Positions 25,485-37,354 of a DNA stretch of 64,000 nucleotides are shown here, in pieces. The stretch's first letter is position 1. Each line of letters starts with the position of its first letter. Under the pieces are notes generated by a model. It was not told the origin of the DNA. It saw only the letters and a list, made by a program, of their open reading frames with translations, and did no database searches. This DNA is from Puffinus mauretanicus (taxonomy: Eukaryota; Chordata; Aves; Procellariiformes; Procellariidae). The DNA lies in the NCBI GenBank assembly GCA_023333565.1, contig JAJKFH010002994.1, forward strand, positions 682,001 through 746,000, in the 5' to 3' direction. Made by a program: the position numbers and the translations under genes.

Positions 25485-25770
25485 CCGGGGGCAATGCGGG
25501 GTGCGGGCGGGCAGCGCGGGGCCGGGCAGTGCGGGAAGCGGGGGGGCCCGCAGGGCAATGCGGGGTGCGGGCGGGCAGCGCGGGGCCGGGCAGTGCGGGA
25601 AGCGGGGGGGCCCGCAGGGCAATGCGGGGTGCGGGCGGGCAGTGCGGGGAGCGGGGGGGCCCGCGGGGCAATGCGGGGTGCGGGCGGACAGTGCGGGGAG
25701 CGGCGGGGCCCGCGGGGCAATGCGGGGTGCGGGCGGGCAGCGCGGGGCCGGGCCGTGCGGGGGGCGCGGC
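25485..25770. repeat. GC-rich minisatellite with 64- and 49-bp units
   Basis: The anchor GCAATGCGGGG recurs at 25,491, 25,555, 25,619, 25,668 and 25,717, giving spacings of 64, 64, 49 and 49 bp and then a partial last unit. The short units lack an internal 15-bp piece (AGCGCGGGGCCGGGC). Units are otherwise nearly identical, which suggests recent turnover and probable length polymorphism. The array lies roughly 400-680 bp upstream of the CUX1 ATG at the outer part of the CpG island. The long plus and minus frames through it are by-products of the repeat; neither 64 nor 49 is a multiple of three. Confidence 0.93.
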
Positions 25771-26679
25771 GCGGAGCCCCCGCAGAGCCCCCGGGTGTGC
25801 GGGGTTAATGGCAGAGCATCGCGCGCGGCGAATGGTTCCCAAAGAGGCCGGGAAGGTTGTCAGCCCTCTCGGGGAGCCCGCGGTCTAAAATTAGATAAGT
25901 GGAGAGAGTTTAGGGGAAACAACAATGAAAAAGTACATTCAAGGCAGCCTGATTCACTGCGTCCGGGGCGGTACGGCTACGGCTTTAAAAGGGATTTACT
26001 TAAATGTAGACAGGCACTTACTCACAGGGCTAGTGCCACTGACCGCTGCCTTGGAGGGGACGACTCGCGTGAAGGTTGGAAAATCAGATCATAGCTCTGC
26101 GCAGGATATCCATAGAAACGGAGATTAAAAGGATGAAATAACTTATTTTGTTCTAAACAATAATGTTGCTATAAATACGAACATTTTCCTTGTTCCCTTC
26201 CTGAAAAGCGCAGAACATTTTACCAGGCTCATCTCTTAACAAAACAAACCAGTGCACACAAACAGTCTGCAGATACCCCCAAGAAAGCATTCCTTGTTTC
26301 CTTACTGGGAAACGGGCAAAAACACAGCCTGTACCTGTCCCCTTTGAAATCAATAAGCTGCATGGTATTTTTCCAAATGCAGCTACTTTCACTGTTTTGC
26401 ACTTCATCTATAAAAGGAAAATGTATCTTCCTCTGGGTAAGTGAGTGAGTCTAGATTTTTTCTCAAATTGTATTTGATCATCAAGTGAATTTAGTGCTCG
26501 CTCAAGTCAGTGGGCTGACTACTTGAAAATGGCTCTGTCTATCTTTTGAGAAGTTACGGCAGAGACAGCGGCAGAACGATTGCTACAGATTATTTCCCAA
26601 TCTGCTGCCGTCCTCGTTTGGAGGAGCACCATTATTTCAGCCTCCATTTCCACTTTTTGCTGAGGCTGCTGCTTACAAA

Positions 26680-26795
26680 GATACTAATTGCAATGGCGGG
26701 TTTTATGTTAATGGGTTCCACGTAATGATCAGCCCGACAACTATAGACCTTCAAATTGTTAGTTGGCTGTACTGGGAATAAAACTAATGGCATTC
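26680..26795. promoter_or_regulatory. Homeodomain-type TAAT site cluster (candidate enhancer)
   Basis: Four TAAT cores occur within about 115 bp: CTAATTG (26,684), TTAATGG (26,708), GTAATGA (26,722) and CTAATGG (26,784), on the shore of the CpG island. TAAT is the general homeodomain core. Without conservation data this is only a motif count. Confidence 0.25.
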
Positions 26796-26829
26796 GGTTA
26801 TGAAAATGTCAGGCCTCCACCTGGTGAAC

Positions 26830-27120
26830 TAGATTGGGCGCTCAACGAGACGGAAATCCAAGAGCCTCTGCGCCTCTGTCGTGGGGCTGGACCCAGCGAT
26901 GCCTTTTGAGAAGGAAACCCCTTTTCCTCCAGAAGCCTCGAGGGAGGGCGGCTCTTTGCTGGGACAGTGGCCGTGTGTCCGTGGCTGGGATGGTGGTGGG
27001 GAGGCGTGGGGTGCCCAGCCGGGGTCCCCCTGCTCCAGCGAGAGGGTGTCGGGTGCTGCTGAGCGACAGCCGTCTGCAGGGATGGAGCTGCGCGAGCCTC
27101 CAAATTCTGACTAACAGCGT
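26830..27120. other. CpG-rich patch upstream of CUX1
   Basis: G+C and CpG are locally raised (GGGCGCTCAACGAGACGG, CCTCGAGGGAGGGCGG, GCTGCGCGAGCC). Frames of 77-103 codons are open on both strands but overlap one another and show no domain. This is probably regulatory or an island shore. Confidence 0.4.
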
Positions 27121-29439
27121 AACCGGTTTGGTAGCTCTAAAATAGGATTTTAATCCTGGGAAGCATCATTTCACATTCCAGTGATCTAATCAAAATCCTC
27201 TCCTCTAATCTCTCCATGGTCCCCCCTTTCTAGATGAAAGAGGCTGGAGTTCCTGTCTTCACCCTTTCTCCGCTGCCTCCCTGTTCTACCAGTCTGTTCT
27301 GTGTCCAGGCAACTGCAAAGAGATATTTCAAAGACTCCTGCCGTGCCATGTAGATGTTTTCTCTTGTTAGTTTGGACTGCAGGTGTGTAAGCCTCAAGGA
27401 TGAAGTATCATGGTGCTGTTTTAGGTTCGGGGCATGCAGTCATAGTACAATAAATCACATAGTAATGCTCCACTTTGAACGCGCACGCACAGAAAAAGGA
27501 AAAGAAAAAAGCATCTGACCTGAATCATTTTCTGGAAACACATCTGGTTAAAATCCAAAGTTTTAAATTGAGTAATATTTTAAAATACATTTGGTAGATA
27601 TTAAATTACAGTGTTATATCTGGTAATATTTATGATACTAATGTGTTAAGCAGAGGTTTATATCTGTCAAGAAATATGAATGATTGTCATATGGGGTAAC
27701 AAATGTATCCTGATATAAATAATATTTTATGATATTTTTAACGTTATTGTAGTCTTTTTTGCAGGAGTTACATCTTGTCACGTTATTGCCAATTTGAAAT
27801 AAAAGCTCTGTGGCTAGATACCAAAGCTTTTAGCTATATAATTTTGAATAAGAATAAACAGTACGGCTGATTTTAGGAAGTACTGAGAAACCTTAACTCT
27901 GCTGGAAGACAAATGCTGAGCACCTATAATTCCTATTGTCTTCCGTGCAGGATCAAGTCCCTTATTTGCCATTTTGTGTGGCAGCAAGCCCAAGGAAATC
28001 TTGCTTGACAGCTCTGTTTTCTCAAAGTGCTGTATTTCTTCGGGCTGGATTCTGCAAAGATCCTGCAGGGTACAGAGCTCCTTGGAGCAAGCGATAATTT
28101 TCTTTGTGTTCCTGCCGAAACGTACCTATGTAAGATGGAAGAAAGATCTTGGAAAATTTGGTGCACCCTGGCAAGAAGTCGGGTGGAATGAAGTTTCCTT
28201 GGATTATTTTGTTTTGAGAAATCAGTCTCGTCTGTTCATTTGCGGAAGGTTTTCTTAAGGTTAGATTTGATCTGTGTAAATGCTAACTTCTTTCAACATG
28301 CACTAATAGAGTACTGAAAAAGTAAGTACAGTGTACTTGAAGTTTAAATCTAAAATGATGGCAGTAGCTAATAGTACTTCAGTAATGCTTGCTACATCCA
28401 AAATATTTGTAAGTATGTTGTACGGATTTCTTTTTCATTTTGTCCCAGGTATAGTCATATAGGCACTATTTTAGGAATTAGGCAAATACCTGATCAAAAT
28501 TTGTTTCCTATTAATGTCACCCTGTCATAAAATGTCACTAATACAGATATTTAATTAACACATTTGCACATTGGGCCATCAACGGCAATTGGTCTTGTTA
28601 TACTTCACATGTCGTCGTCCAGAATACTGAAGAAAATGGACCTTTATTCCAAGGGTCCCAAACTTGTCAGAAGCAATTCATTGTCACAGCTGCTGCTCTG
28701 GGCAGCAGTCTGCATTCATTAAGATATTTTGGACCATGCGTCCAATTTTAATCACTGGACTTAGGCTTCTATTTGCCTTAGCAAATCTAGCATATTTCCT
28801 TGGCCAGGACACTGAAAGATGAGGTGCTGCTTCTCCCAGCAAGGCTGTAACTTTGAGTCCCTTCTCCATGGATTCTTGTTTTTTCTTCTCTTTCGCACTT
28901 AAACTGACTCCCAGGTTTCTATCAGTTCCCATAAAAGAGCCTTATCTGTACCCCTGTCCGCTCCCTGTCCAGCCCATTCTCTCCTCACTTTCATGGCTTT
29001 CATCTTTGCATTTTCTTCAGCTGCTTCTTGTCCCCGCGTGGCTGCATGTGTCCGTGCCCGCTGAAAAGGAGTGCCTCATTCCAAAATCCCATCCCTCCCA
29101 CTGTCGTTCTGTTCACTCTTAAACTGGATTTGAGAGCAAAGTAAGCTGTGCTCCATCTATCCTTATTATGCCGTGCCATTGCATAGTGAGACTCCATAGG
29201 GATGGCAGAGAATAGAGACAGCCAAACAGACATAATTTATGTTGCTGGGAGATTTAGCCCAAATTGAGATCAAAACTCATATATGTCTTCCAAATCACAG
29301 ATTTTTTTTCCCCAATTATTGTCGGTGGCTCCAATTCTGCTTGATTTATATCCATTGTAGTAGCCAGAGGTTTTGCAGCATATAAATTGCCAGAGGATTT
29401 GGCCAGTGATGTGGACACAATGATGTGTAAAAGCTCAGG

Positions 29440-29612
29440 AAACCACCTGAGCAGAAAATGGTTGGAAGCTGGGAGAGTACCAGGGAGAAGTATCCCGTGT
29501 GCCTGCCCACTCTTCCCTGGGTGTCCACCTACGGTCACTGGCAGAGACAGGAGACTCAGCTGGATGGACCCTTGTTCTGAACCAATGTGGTGATTCCCAC
29601 ATTCTTTAGTAA
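29440..29612 (+). repeat. CR1-type LINE 3' end, old and truncated
   Basis: CACTGGCAGAGACAGGAGAC, followed by CAGCTGGATGGACCC, TTGTTCTGAACCAATGTGG and GATTCCCACATTCTTTA, matches the characteristic CR1 tail of amniotes (gagacaggat..gggctagatggacc, then ttggtctgacccagtgtgg, then cattcttatgttctta). The upstream boundary is unclear. No reverse-transcriptase frame remains. Overlapping small frames are not genes. Confidence 0.75.
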
Positions 29613-30859
29613 TTTGTGCAGTTTTAGCACAAATCATGTAGACGGTGGCATACATGATCTAAGCGTGCAATCCTATGACTACTGCGTAGCCACAGATACA
29701 CACTCGTAGGTGGAAGAGAAGAAAGCAATTCTCATACTGGGCAGGGAAAACAGCCACAATTAAAAGCAAAGTAAATTTGGGTGGTGTGGTTACTTGCTGT
29801 TTAACTCTGAAGACATTTATAAGTATCCAGCATAACCCACAACAGATCTTCTTTGAGGATTTGTGGATTAACCCATACCAACAAAAACATGTGATGACAT
29901 TGTAGCGGTATTCTCTGCCACATACTACAGGAGTCATTGAAGACCCCAAAAGAACGAATATGTCAGTGTGCCTAATGAATTGGGTCAGTCTTCCCAGACT
30001 GAATACGTTTGCAACATTTCTGTCAAATAGCTGCTTTTCCTACGGTATATTCTATCCAGATGCATGGTCATGTTTTGGCCAACGTAAGTAATAACAATAC
30101 CTATAGGCAATCAAGAGAATTAGAGAAGAAAAGGACCTATCAGATTATCCACTCCCTGTAGCTGGCACTGAATAACAGTTTCATACCGAATTTATGTAAG
30201 TATATGGTTCGTACCAGTTTTAATTTGTAAGCACAGTGCTTGCCTTATTGTCCTTTATCCCCTGTGCAGGATGATATCGGAGCTAGCGTTTTGCTGGACG
30301 GGAGGCGCGTTGAGCCCGTTCTCGGCTGGGCAGGGCTCACGCTCCTCCTAGCCCTATTCTCTCCGACTTACACTGTTCTGTTGATTTGGGCATTTATCTT
30401 CTCTGTCCTTCAAGGGGTTAGGAGACAAGTTAGTCGGTTATGTTCCCAGGCAAAATTCCCACCTTTTTTCTCACTTTGAACCTTTCATTTATTTTTTACC
30501 TCCTACTGGTTTCTCTTAGGGTTTTGGTTTTTGGTTTTTTGCACATCCCTTTTTGTGGACACCCCTTTAACTCTTGCTATTCCTATCATGAATCTCCTCA
30601 CCAGCTTCATGCAGCCACTTCCTCACTTCAGGTTCTTGCTCTTCCCATCTTTTCCTCCCTGGGAGATCCTTTTTGGCTGTGCTTTCCTCTCCACTAACTC
30701 TGTCCCAGCCAGGTATTTCTCCCAATTTCTGCAGAATCTTCAGGTCCAATATTTCATATATTACATAAGAATAAGAAGCTGAAACCAGTGTTATTAGTTT
30801 AAATCCCTTTTTGTTTTCTGAACCTCAGCTGGGGTGATTATATTCTGCTTTCTTTGTGC

Positions 30860-31060
30860 TGCTCCCCCCGTGGCAGGAGAGCTGGTTTAGTGACTGTAGC
30901 TGGGGATGGGAGCTGCGTTCAGCTGCTGTCACAGGGCTCTTCGTGACATGAAACAATTCACTGAGTCGTCCCCCTCAGTTTCTCCATTCTGTAAAATACT
31001 TGTGGTCAGCAGGAGATAAATATCTCATGGTGACTGTTGGACACTTGCATCTCATGGGTT
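30860..31060 (+). repeat. MIR-like SINE relic
   Basis: CTGGTTTAGTGACTG near the start and CCCCTCAGTTTCTCCATTCTGTAAAATAC near 30,970-31,000 match the head and core-to-tail region of MIR (cctcagtttcctcatctgtaaaat). The middle is diverged. Confidence 0.5.
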
Positions 31061-31259
31061 GCAGAACAGGGAAACTGCAAGAAGGAGATGGAGGGAAATA
31101 CATAAATAAAGCAGCCCAAAGGCTGCTCCCTCACCTACCGATTTCCCTTTCATTCACTTCCAGATAGGGCCTATAAAGCGGGTGAGTGCAAAGCTGACGC
31201 TATCTTGGAAAAGAAAAGAGAAAAAAGGTTTTTCTTTCACTTTCCAATCACAAACATTT

Positions 31260-31645
31260 CGCACGGGGAGGGAAGAAGGGAATATCCCTCTGCGCCATTC
31301 CTCCAGCTGGGCTTTTTGGTCCCCTTGTCCTGGCCTGTCAACCCCTCGTGGTGGGTCCCTGGCGGGGTGCCGGCCATCCCCAGGGTGGCTCAGCCCCGCG
31401 TCGGCACAGCCGGCTCCGGCACGTGGGTGCCAAGGGAAGAGGCGTCCGCGCCTGGGCCCTGTTGCAACACGCAGGGACGGGAAAGGAGAGGCAGACGGGT
31501 GTACGGGGATGGAGAGACAGGTGTGTGCGGAGATGGGGAGATACCGAGTCAGGCTGACTCGCCTGCCTCCTGCACCGCTGTAAAACCAAACCCCGAGCGC
31601 GGGGCTGCCGCGCTTGCTGGAGCTATCGGGGCAATCGGGAAGCTG
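31260..31645. other. CpG-rich patch about 6.3 kb upstream of the CUX1 start
   Basis: This is a compact stretch of high G+C with many CpGs (CCCCGCGTCGGCACAGCCGG, GAGGCGTCCGCGCC, CCGAGCGCGGGGCTGCCGCG) set in AT-rich DNA. It contains the palindrome CGAGTCA-GGC-TGACTCG (31,553-31,569), two facing AP-1/Maf-like half sites. A 150-codon plus frame (31,205-31,657) runs through it, but it lacks domains and overlaps other open frames. A distal promoter or CpG-type enhancer is the likeliest reading. Confidence 0.45.
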
Positions 31646-31743
31646 GCTTTATTGTGATATGTGATGTTCAGGATGTTTGAAGTGGTTTTTCTTCCAATAA
31701 TGAGTGTGAGATTTCATTTTGGGAAGCACATCTTTGCTTAGAA

Positions 31744-31796
31744 GCACAACTGTGACTGTCTTAGCACAACTGTGATTTTCTGCAAACACAACTGTG
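31744..31796. repeat. Three imperfect copies of a CACAACTGTG motif
   Basis: GCACAACTGTGA (31,743), GCACAACTGTGA (31,763) and ACACAACTGTGT (31,786) recur about every 20 bp. Each contains a CAACTG, which is an E-box/Myb-like core. This could be a short tandem duplication or a clustered factor site. Confidence 0.5.
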
Positions 31797-33284
31797 TTTG
31801 GGGTTGTTGCATTTGAATGCTAGGGTAGGAGAAACAGTAATTCTGGATTAATGCAGAAAGGGAGAAAACAGACACCCTTAGAGGAAGCCGTAAGTTCACT
31901 GCTGCTGCCATGTACTGCCAAAACTGATGCTGCATCCCACAGGAAATATTTTAGTGTGGAGAACCTCCTTTTTGAAAAGAGCGTACTGGGTGCCTGTCAT
32001 GACACACACAAGTGAACCAAAGTGCTTGGGATAGCATATCAATCCAGTATTTCTTTAATAACATGTACGAAATAAATGTATTTTTTTCCCTTGGCATTGC
32101 ATCATTTCCTATTTGGTGTTCAGATTATCAAATAGGATTACCAAATAGGGAAAAAAAAAATCCATATAATTTTTTATATCTAAACATTACCTTCTCTTTT
32201 GGAATAAACAGATCCAGTCTAATTCTGGCCAGGATTCTCCACATTTATATGCTGGCCCTTGTTTGCATCTGCTTGGCATTATCCTGTATTGGGGCTTTAA
32301 CCTGATGTGAATCCAAAGAAATTATACGGGAATTGATGGAATCACTATGAATTTCCAGGGGTGTAGGCTAGTGCAGACCATAGCCTATTAATCTTGCTGT
32401 GTTCTTTCTGTAAATAACAAGCTGGATTTGGCCCAACAAGAGTAAAACAAATTGAAAGCATTCATGAAGAGAAGTAAATGGGTTTAAGATGTAAGAGTAA
32501 CGTATTGGTGGGTTGTCTCCAAGTATCCAGTTTTTAAAAGTACCAAAGCACATACAAAACCTTAGTTTAACATGTTCTTAAATGCCCTGCTGCGTGGGGC
32601 TGGCTGCTGAACCAGGGCCATATGCATAAGACCTGCTTTCATGAAAGGATTATATAAAAAAAAAATTAAAACTGCAAGGAGAAAAATGTTCAAGGGCAGC
32701 CAACCTGGAGGAAACAAATATAATTTAGTTATGTGAAGTGTTTATAAATGCAGTTTATGAGCACGTATGAAAGAGTAATTTTTTACTTTTCAGACTGCAA
32801 CTGTCACACAGAAAAGAAACAATTGCTTATTTGTCTTTTTCAAGGATTTTTAGAGAATACATTGCAGTTCAGATATTTATTTTGACCTGCTTTTTCCTTT
32901 TTAATAGCTTATTGTTTTGTTGATTATTTCAGATTAGCCTTTTTTGTGTGCTCTCCTTCATTTGTGATTGATAGAGAAACATTTACCTGATTTATCTGAA
33001 AGTGGGAATTTATTTTAAATTCTGTTTAAAATTTTAGACTTTCTTTTCACATATATGCGTTACCAAATTTTATCTATAAACCTCACTTTTTATTTCTCTT
33101 ACATCATCAGTGTAAATCTGAAGTGACACAGAATGCCGGGAATTGCAATAATGCAGTGTAACAGAACTGACTATCAAGCTTCATATATAGATTAGATTAA
33201 TGCATAAATCTAATTTGATATTTTACATTACTGGGCTAATATTTTACAGATGTAATGCCAAGTTGTTAAGTAAATGAAAATCAC

Positions 33285-33385
33285 GGAGAGTCCAATTCTG
33301 AAAGGATTACTCAGGCAAAAATCCCTGAAGTCAAAGGGAGTATTGCCTGAACGAAGTCTGCAAAATTAGAACTAGAGCCATATTC
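33285..33385. repeat. Ancient palindromic amniote repeat (MITE-like)
   Basis: TTACTCAGGCAAAAATCCCT is followed after a short loop by AGGGAGTATTGCCTGAACG, so the two halves are imperfect inverse copies. The wording (actcaggcaaaactccc, gaagtcaa, gggagttttgcctga) is that of an old palindromic repeat common in reptile and bird DNA. I cannot name the family with certainty. Confidence 0.55.
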
Positions 33386-34009
33386 CCAAAACAGACAAGC
33401 AGATTTATCTTAGAGATCTGCCCATGAGTTGAATTCTTGTAACAGTGAAAGATATATAGGGAAAATGAACAAGTAGGTAACCTGAAATATAAGGAGAGAC
33501 TGATAAGATCACACCAACCCTGAGCAAGCACTTGTGTGGTTGGTGATGTCAACAGGAGCCCAAGCTGTTTTAATAAACTTGTTCATAGTTGTCCTATACT
33601 GTGTTTTATAGACTGAAGTACATAGATCACGTAAGAGTTTAACAAGAAGAGGATTCGTATTAAATTTGCACATAAAATACCTCCATGAAATATGTGAAAT
33701 GCTTTTCTTTTTTATATGATTCCAATAAAACATCGATCATAAAACTCTGCCCTCCTGCTTCTTTATATTCAGTTTCAGCTGTTGCTTTGTGTTTAAAGTT
33801 TGAATTCATGACGCTCGGCAGATATAATTGTGGGGCAGTTTTAATTGGTGAAGAAAGACCATTGCTCTGCTTGCTCACTCAGGGGGTGTAAATCAGGAGA
33901 AACCCCACTAGAATCGGTGAAATGCGGCATCTGTATAAGAGGCTGTTGGGCCAAATGATATAAACGGTTGCAGCTCCTGTGAAATATGTAGTATTGTGTC
34001 TGTTTATAG

Positions 34010-34075
34010 CTGCTCAGGATCTGGCCCACTGACTTGGATGGAGCTAAGCCAGGGATGATTTCTGCCCTTTATCAC
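34010..34075. repeat. Fragment of an old palindromic amniote repeat
   Basis: AGGATCTGGCCCACTGACTT followed by GGATGGAGCTAAGCC matches the recurrent amniote phrase ggatctggccc-attgacttcaatggagcta. Only one arm is recognisable. Confidence 0.45.
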
Positions 34076-34862
34076 GAGTTTGCTCGGTGTTTTGCATTGT
34101 AAATTCTCCTGACTCTTGCTGCCAAACTCAGCTCCCTTCTTCACAGTTTCATACTCTGAGTGTGAACTGATACTGGTGGAAATCCAAGGGCACAAAAGTG
34201 GTGAGTATAAAGCACAAATCTGTAGCCTGGATCCGAGAGGAACAGCTTGACCACAGAGGAAGTTATTTGCACAAAAAGTATTCAAACAGATATGCACGGT
34301 TTACATGTGTTTAGTAAATCTTGTCTGAAAACTAGAACCAGCTGTATAGTATATGGAGGCCCTGATCCCCAGCTCTTTCTGAGCAGTGTTTCAGACATTT
34401 GGATGATACATTTCAAGTCACTTTTTCCATCTTTTAATTCGGGGGCTGCTAGGGATTGAAATACAAGGAGCATGATTTCCATTTCAGTTTGTAGAGGTTG
34501 TCAGCATCCTCAGGTAACTTCACAGCTCTAGCTTTCCTGCTCGTGGAGACATTCCTATCGCAACCCCTTTCCTCCTTACCTCCATCTGCAGCCTAGAAGC
34601 AGAGGTACGGCATAAAGCCCCTACGGTAGCTCAGGAGCCTTTCATTCCGTCAAAGGAGCCTTTCATGCCAGGCTCATCCTTCCATGCTTGCGCTAGGGCA
34701 ACAAGCAGAGACTAGCTGAATCCTTAAAGCACAATTATCCCACAGCGTTTGCCCTATGTGAGGACAGCAAATCGATTGAGCCACTCTTGGTTCACTCAGA
34801 AACGAGAGGAGAACCAGGCCTGAAAGCTAAATTTGCATGCAAGATTGAGAAAGTTGTAGATG

Positions 34863-34915
34863 CAAGCAAGATCTTTTTTCTTTTTTTTTTCCTTCTTTGT
34901 GTGTGTGTGTGTGTC
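34863..34915. repeat. Poly-T/C tract followed by (GT)n
   Basis: A pyrimidine tract (TCTTTTTTCTTTTTTTTTTCC) leads into an almost pure GT dinucleotide run of about ten units. It is a simple sequence, probably polymorphic. Confidence 0.85.
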
Positions 34916-35764
34916 TAACTATGCAACAAATTTTGTAGCTGAAATTTACATACTTCTTGATTCATGAAATTATGAGCAGCTGCTATTTTGCTACATTCTT
35001 AAATTGAAAAGGCAGCGAAGAAAAGAACAGACACATTAGGCAAACTCCATCTGCCCCTCATGTCTATCACTTTCCTTCACTCTCTCCTTTGCCAAACAGG
35101 ATACAATGGCATAATCAGATGTCTTGGTTTGCCTGGGAAAGTCCCCAAATTTATATAGCTGTCTAAGATGGGATTTTTGTTTTTAAGACAACTTCTTAAC
35201 ATGGTCTCTTGTTCCCCCCCTGAACCGTGTATACATATTTTCAGAGGAAACCACAGAACACAAAAGATCTTCAGGAATAACCTTCAAAATGGCTTACAGG
35301 CTTTGGGAGGCTCCTGGAAGTCTTCAGACATCTATTCTTAGGGATCTTAGGATCACTTAGATTTAAGCAGCTTTCCTGGTTTTTTTTTTGCTTCCATCTT
35401 TTTATTCAAACTACAGAAGTGGAAAGATTTGGGGTGAGAGGGTAAAATATAGGATTCAGAATAAGGACAGATGGGTTTTATTTCTAGCTTTTGCAATGAA
35501 TCTCTGAACAAATCCAATCTACAGGTAGTTCCATGCTTGGAGAAAAGGGTTATTTAAGCTCTTTGGAGAAGAGAAACTTCTGTCTCTGGCATAGTTGAAA
35601 ACAGCCTGGCCCTTTCTGTGTACTAAACACCACTATACAAACAATAACACTACATTTCATCATGATGTAAATGTTTTTTAATTTTTCATTTTTGAATTAA
35701 AAGATGGAAGCTCAGAATTTTAGATCTATTTAACACCTGGTTAAACACTTAACAAACTAGTAAC

Positions 35765-35935
35765 AGCTGAGTGCATCCCTGTTAAGTGGAGTTTTTTCCT
35801 TTTTGTTGCCCCACTTAAGAAACAGTCATTGTCATTCAGTCTCATTAACATAAATAGGTTCCCTAGGAGATGTCCCATTAAAGTGGCCATCCCTATTAAG
35901 CATGTCCCAATTAAGTAGTGTTTATTGTATGGCAG
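35765..35935. repeat. Possible Tc1/mariner-type (pogo/Tc2-like) transposon end
   Basis: The motif CCC(N)(A/T)TTAAG recurs: CCCTGTTAAG (35,777), CCACTTAAG (35,811), CCCATTAAAG (35,874), CCCTATTAAG (35,891) and CCCAATTAAG (35,906), ending in GTGTTTATTGTA. The reverse reading starts TACAATAAACACTACTTAAT. Short internal subrepeats with a TACAGTAAA-like end are typical of pogo/Tc2-related DNA transposon termini. No transposase frame is visible, so this would be a short nonautonomous relic. The family call is tentative. Confidence 0.35.
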
Positions 35936-36284
35936 GTTCCAGACCTCAAAGCAGAATAATTTTCAGTTCCTAGAGGGAAAAAAAATAAGTCAAAGAAATT
36001 ACATATTTAAAAAAGGCTTAAATTGATACAAACTGATAAGAGCCCAAAAATGAAAAATGAGGGCTGACACTTCATCCTTTTGTTTACCCTGTAATGCTGC
36101 TTTTCTGGTTTTGAGTTAAGAATGTAGCCTACACCCTAACTATGAATTTCTTGGCTTTGATTTGATTGTGTCATAACTTAATGTTTTATGACTTACAATC
36201 ACATTAGTCATAGGAGTCACTCAAGTTTAGAGATGATGGAAAAGACATAGGGGATAGACAAATCCATACTCAGAAAGACTAATA

Positions 36285-36395
36285 GTCTTGTGATTGAAAC
36301 GGTGGGCTGGGACTCAGGAGATCCAAGTTCAGTGTCCAGGCCTGTGCCAAATGTTTCTGCCTCACTTAGAGCAAAACACCGAGACTCTAGTCACA
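36285..36395 (+). repeat. MIR-like SINE relic
   Basis: AGTCTTGTGATTGAAACGG and GGGCTGGGACTCAGGAGATC, then AGTTCAGTGTCCAGGCCTGTGCC, follow the tRNA-derived head of MIR-type SINEs (tagtggttaaagcac.ggactgggagtcaggag, ttc.attccaggctctgcc). Confidence 0.6.
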
Positions 36396-36484
36396 ATGTT
36401 ATTTAGATACCTGAACCGACATTTAAATCTATTTTTGTATGCTTCTGTGCATACATAATCTATCTTGCTCTTTTCTCAATCAAG

Positions 36485-36778
36485 GTGGATTTAAGTCGGG
36501 GGCTTATTCAAGGTGCTAACAGACAAGCTCTGGAAAATCTTCCTATGTTGGCTGAAGATGATACAACTCTCAGTTGTCTGCTGCCAAAGGCTACCCCTTA
36601 TCCCCCAAATAATATTAGTGTCAGCCACTTCAGCATAAAATCTGGGTCTTTAGCACAAACCTTCCTTCAAAGAGCTGAAATTACTTGCCTTGATTTTGCC
36701 TCAAAGCAGTGGAGATGCAGGCAGGTATCTCCTGCCTATTATGCTTCTGTGGGAGGTAACCTCCAGTGCAGAGACTGA
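36485..36778 (+). other. 97-codon open frame of unknown significance
   Basis: The frame begins MDLSRGLIQGANRQ. It shows no domain, repeat, signal peptide or membrane segment I recognise, has no CpG promoter, and overlaps another open frame at its end. It follows a MIR relic. Most likely a chance frame in noncoding DNA. Confidence 0.1.
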
Positions 36779-37354
36779 GCGGAGGAGTAGGAGTAATGCC
36801 ATCTTCAACAATTGAAGGAGTTCAGCACATCTGCACTTTCAGCCAGGGCATTTGCACCTCAATGTTTACCCTGCAGAACCAAGACATCCCTTGTGTAGTT
36901 TGTTTTACCCCAAATTCGACAACCTGTCCTTCCCGCAAAGGAGAAGCTGCTACCTGGGTGGAGTTCAATAAATATACGAAAAATATTCATGTTCCAGGGC
37001 CACAAACTGAAATCTATGGCATGACCCACTCCACTCTGTGGGGCAGCCCACGGCACAGGGACTGGGCTGAGACCTCCAGAAGTTTCCTCGCTACAAGTAA
37101 CAATGGAAATACGAGAGACTGAAACCTTCTCAGTAAACATGATTTTGATTCGTACACAGTGATGCCTTCTCTGCATCACTCTTCTTGGTGTTTCTGGGAA
37201 ACAGACAGCTTGAGTTGTCCCAACTTCTTTTCTTTATTTCCATGCAAGCTTCCATGAAAAACAATGTACATATGTTAAATACTTTTTGTTAGTCTCAATA
37301 ATCACTTTTTTTTGGAAAAGGAATTATCCCTGGAGTACAGTTTAATATCAAACG

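Larger units (their letters stand above)
25831..29380. other. 5' flank of CUX1, proximal part
   Basis: Beyond the CpG island the sequence returns to AT-rich DNA, with no exon supported on either strand. It contains a homeodomain-site-rich stretch (26,680-26,795) and a CpG-rich patch (26,830-27,120), both listed separately. From 27,540 to 27,900 it is strongly AT-rich without recognisable repeats. Divergent noncoding transcription from the island is possible, but nothing in the sequence shows it. Confidence 0.6.

Noticed and set aside
25339..25888. Repetitive proteins predicted across the minisatellite
   Set aside because: The repeated peptide pattern follows from tandem DNA units of 64 and 49 bp, which are not multiples of three; no independent coding signal.
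31205..31657. 150-codon plus-strand frame
   Set aside because: Coincides with a CpG-rich patch where several frames are open; no domain or homology recognised.
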